This document shows, in pieces, positions 63,123-64,000 of a DNA stretch of 64,000 bases. Numbering within the stretch: position 1 is the stretch's first letter; every line of letters begins with the position of its first letter. Below the pieces are notes generated by a model. It did no database searches. It saw only the letters and a list, made by a program, of their open reading frames with translations, and had not been told where the DNA came from. The position numbers were made by a program, and so were the translations under genes. Source of the DNA: Nitrospira sp. CR1.3 (GTDB taxonomy: Bacteria; Nitrospirota; Nitrospiria; Nitrospirales; Nitrospiraceae); the NCBI GenBank assembly GCA_014055525.1, contig WIAH01000005.1, positions 140,284-204,283 on the forward strand. The letters run 5' to 3'.

Positions 63123-63209
63123 TGCCGTCCAACCTGGCCGACTGACGTAACTGCCTGGAATTCCTGGGATCTCCTACGGGTTCGCAGTTCCTACTCGTAT
63201 CCTGCTCCC

Positions 63210-63873
63210 CTTGAAATTGAGACCACCTCTAAGACATGGTCCTACGATGGACCGAGGAGGTGGCGATGGCAGCCGAAGCAGCAGAACCCATTGAACGGTG
63301 GACGGCGAAGCGACGGGTGGCACTGGTGGTCAGCATCCTGAAGGGGGATACGTCGGTTGCGGAGGCGGCGCGCACCTACGGGCTCACGGTGGCCGAGGTT
63401 GAAGACTGGCGGGAGAAGTTTCTCCTGGGGGCCGAGAACGCGCTGCGAACACGGCCCAAGGACGAAGAGGCCGTGAAGGACGAACAGATCAAGAAGCTGA
63501 AACAGAAGATCGGGGATCTGGTCCTCGATAACGACATCTTACGGGAGGCCTTGAAACCCTACCCTTTGGACCGGAAGACATCCGACGCGTGAGAGCCGCG
63601 CGGCCGGATGTCTCGGAACGCCGCGGTTGCCAGGTGCTCGGCGTCAACCGAGCTGGGTTGCATCGGACAGTCTCCCCAGCGGGAGGGCGTCGGCGCCCCG
63701 ACCCGCCGTGGCTCGAGCGGTTGCGCCACTGGATTCAGGTGCATCCCACGTTCGGCTACCGCCGGCTCTGGGTGCAGTTGCGGTTCCGCGATCAGATCGT
63801 CGTCAATCGGAAGGCGGTCTATCGTGTGCTGAAGCAGCAGGGCTGGTTCGTCCATCAACGAGTGGCGACCCCG
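63210..63873 (+). mobile_element. IS3-like insertion sequence, interrupted
   Basis: It contains the two overlapping IS3-type frames orfA (63266) and orfB (63589). The left end is placed near TTGAAATTGAGACCACCTC at 63210 by analogy; no complete terminal repeat could be matched. The right part is missing because a second element begins at 63874. Confidence 0.6.
63266..63592 (+). CDS. IS3-family transposase OrfA-like
   Basis: About 108 residues. ERWTAKRRVALVVSILKGDTSVAEAARTYGLTVAEVEDWREKFLLGAENAL is the HTH of IS3-type OrfA proteins, followed by the leucine-zipper segment EQIKKLKQKIGDLVLDNDILREALK. Start chosen at MAAEAAEPIER after GAGGAGG. Its stop overlaps the start of orfB (GTGA), the classic -1 arrangement. 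Confidence 0.85.
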   Translation: MAAEAAEPIERWTAKRRVALVVSILKGDTSVAEAARTYGLTVAEVEDWREKFLLGAENALRTRPKDEEAVKDEQIKKLKQKIGDLVLDNDILREALKPYPLDRKTSDA

Positions 63874-63882
63874 TGTCAGTAA
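63589..63882 (+). pseudogene. IS3-family transposase OrfB, 3' truncated
   Basis: 97 residues remain: VSERRGCQVLGVNRAGLHRTVSP and PPWLERLRHWIQVHPTFGYRRLWVQLRF, KAVYRVLKQQGWFVHQRVATP match the N-terminal part of IS3 OrfB. The DDE catalytic core (about 180 more residues) is missing. The frame runs 9 bases into the next element and stops. Confidence 0.85.
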
Positions 63883-64000
63883 TCATGCCAAATTGACCCC
63901 TGTCATCATGTGAAATTGACCCCTCTCCCACAACCAGGAGAGGACACACATGGAGCTAGCAGAAACGCTGACGACCCCAGTACCTTCTTCGCGCGAGACG
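63874..64000 (+). mobile_element. Left end of a second insertion sequence (IS21-like), cut by the window edge
   Basis: From TGTCAGTAATCATGCC two near repeats of AAATTGACCCCT appear 22 bases apart (63890 and 63912), followed by a ribosome site (AGGAGAGGAC) and an ATG at 63950. Multiple terminal repeats before istA are typical of IS21-family ends, but the transposase is mostly outside the window. Confidence 0.5.
63950..64000 (+). CDS. Start of a transposase-like gene (3' truncated by window edge)
   Basis: 17 codons, MELAETLTTPVPSSRET, with a good ribosome site. Too short for family assignment; taken as the first gene of the IS21-like element because of the preceding repeats. Confidence 0.5.
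   Translation, partial: MELAETLTTPVPSSRET

Overview
The window reads as chromosome of a Gram-negative bacterium. It encodes many lipobox lipoproteins, an OmpA-type and an OmpH/Skp-type envelope protein, a PagL-like lipid A deacylase and a Tat-exported molybdoenzyme. Protein resemblance (B12-dependent radical SAM pairs, the DUF2269/DUF302/DUF4136 set, NfeD-slipin, the ancillary small wHTH proteins) and fairly high GC suggest a Nitrospira-like member of Nitrospirota. That placement is recalled resemblance, not a search result.

Layout. 0-3 kb: the tail of moaB, a CBS-pair protein, a zinc-type alcohol dehydrogenase and a PhzF-type protein. 3-9.3 kb: an unusual redox/radical enzyme group (2-oxoglutarate oxygenase, a radical SAM enzyme, a J-like protein without HPD, and two tandem paralogous B12-binding radical SAM enzymes) headed by a leader with three related structured-looking elements (9.36-9.74 kb). 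10-37.6 kb: a patchy accessory region of small lipoproteins, secreted proteins and stress or detoxification enzymes (sulfite-oxidase-like, catalase-like, persulfide dioxygenase, thiopurine methyltransferase). It is mixed with decayed genes (a phage tail-sheath remnant, a frameshifted secreted glycosidase-like protein with a recently duplicated domain) and marked by about 14 copies of a short same-strand intergenic motif. Pyruvate kinase and an adenine deaminase also lie here.

37.7-61.3 kb is more ordinary: a second CBS protein, a probable terminator-ended structured RNA (38.4 kb), a Sel1 lipoprotein, a sugar nucleotidyltransferase, the NfeD-slipin pair, a ProA homologue lacking the catalytic cysteine, an NTP/NDP-type transporter, threonine aldolase, gnd-zwf of the pentose phosphate pathway, a GDSL-thioredoxin pair, a HEAT-repeat plus HD-GYP signalling pair, OmpH, rhodanese-radical SAM, serS followed directly by a tRNA-Ser, and an OmpA-family coiled-coil lipoprotein.

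61.8-64 kb looks like a mobile-element boundary. A second tRNA-Ser is followed by inverted and direct copies of its own 3' end, a gene cut at its 5' end, an IS3-like element, and a second IS (IS21-like) inserted in the first one's orfB. No CRISPR array or rRNA was seen.
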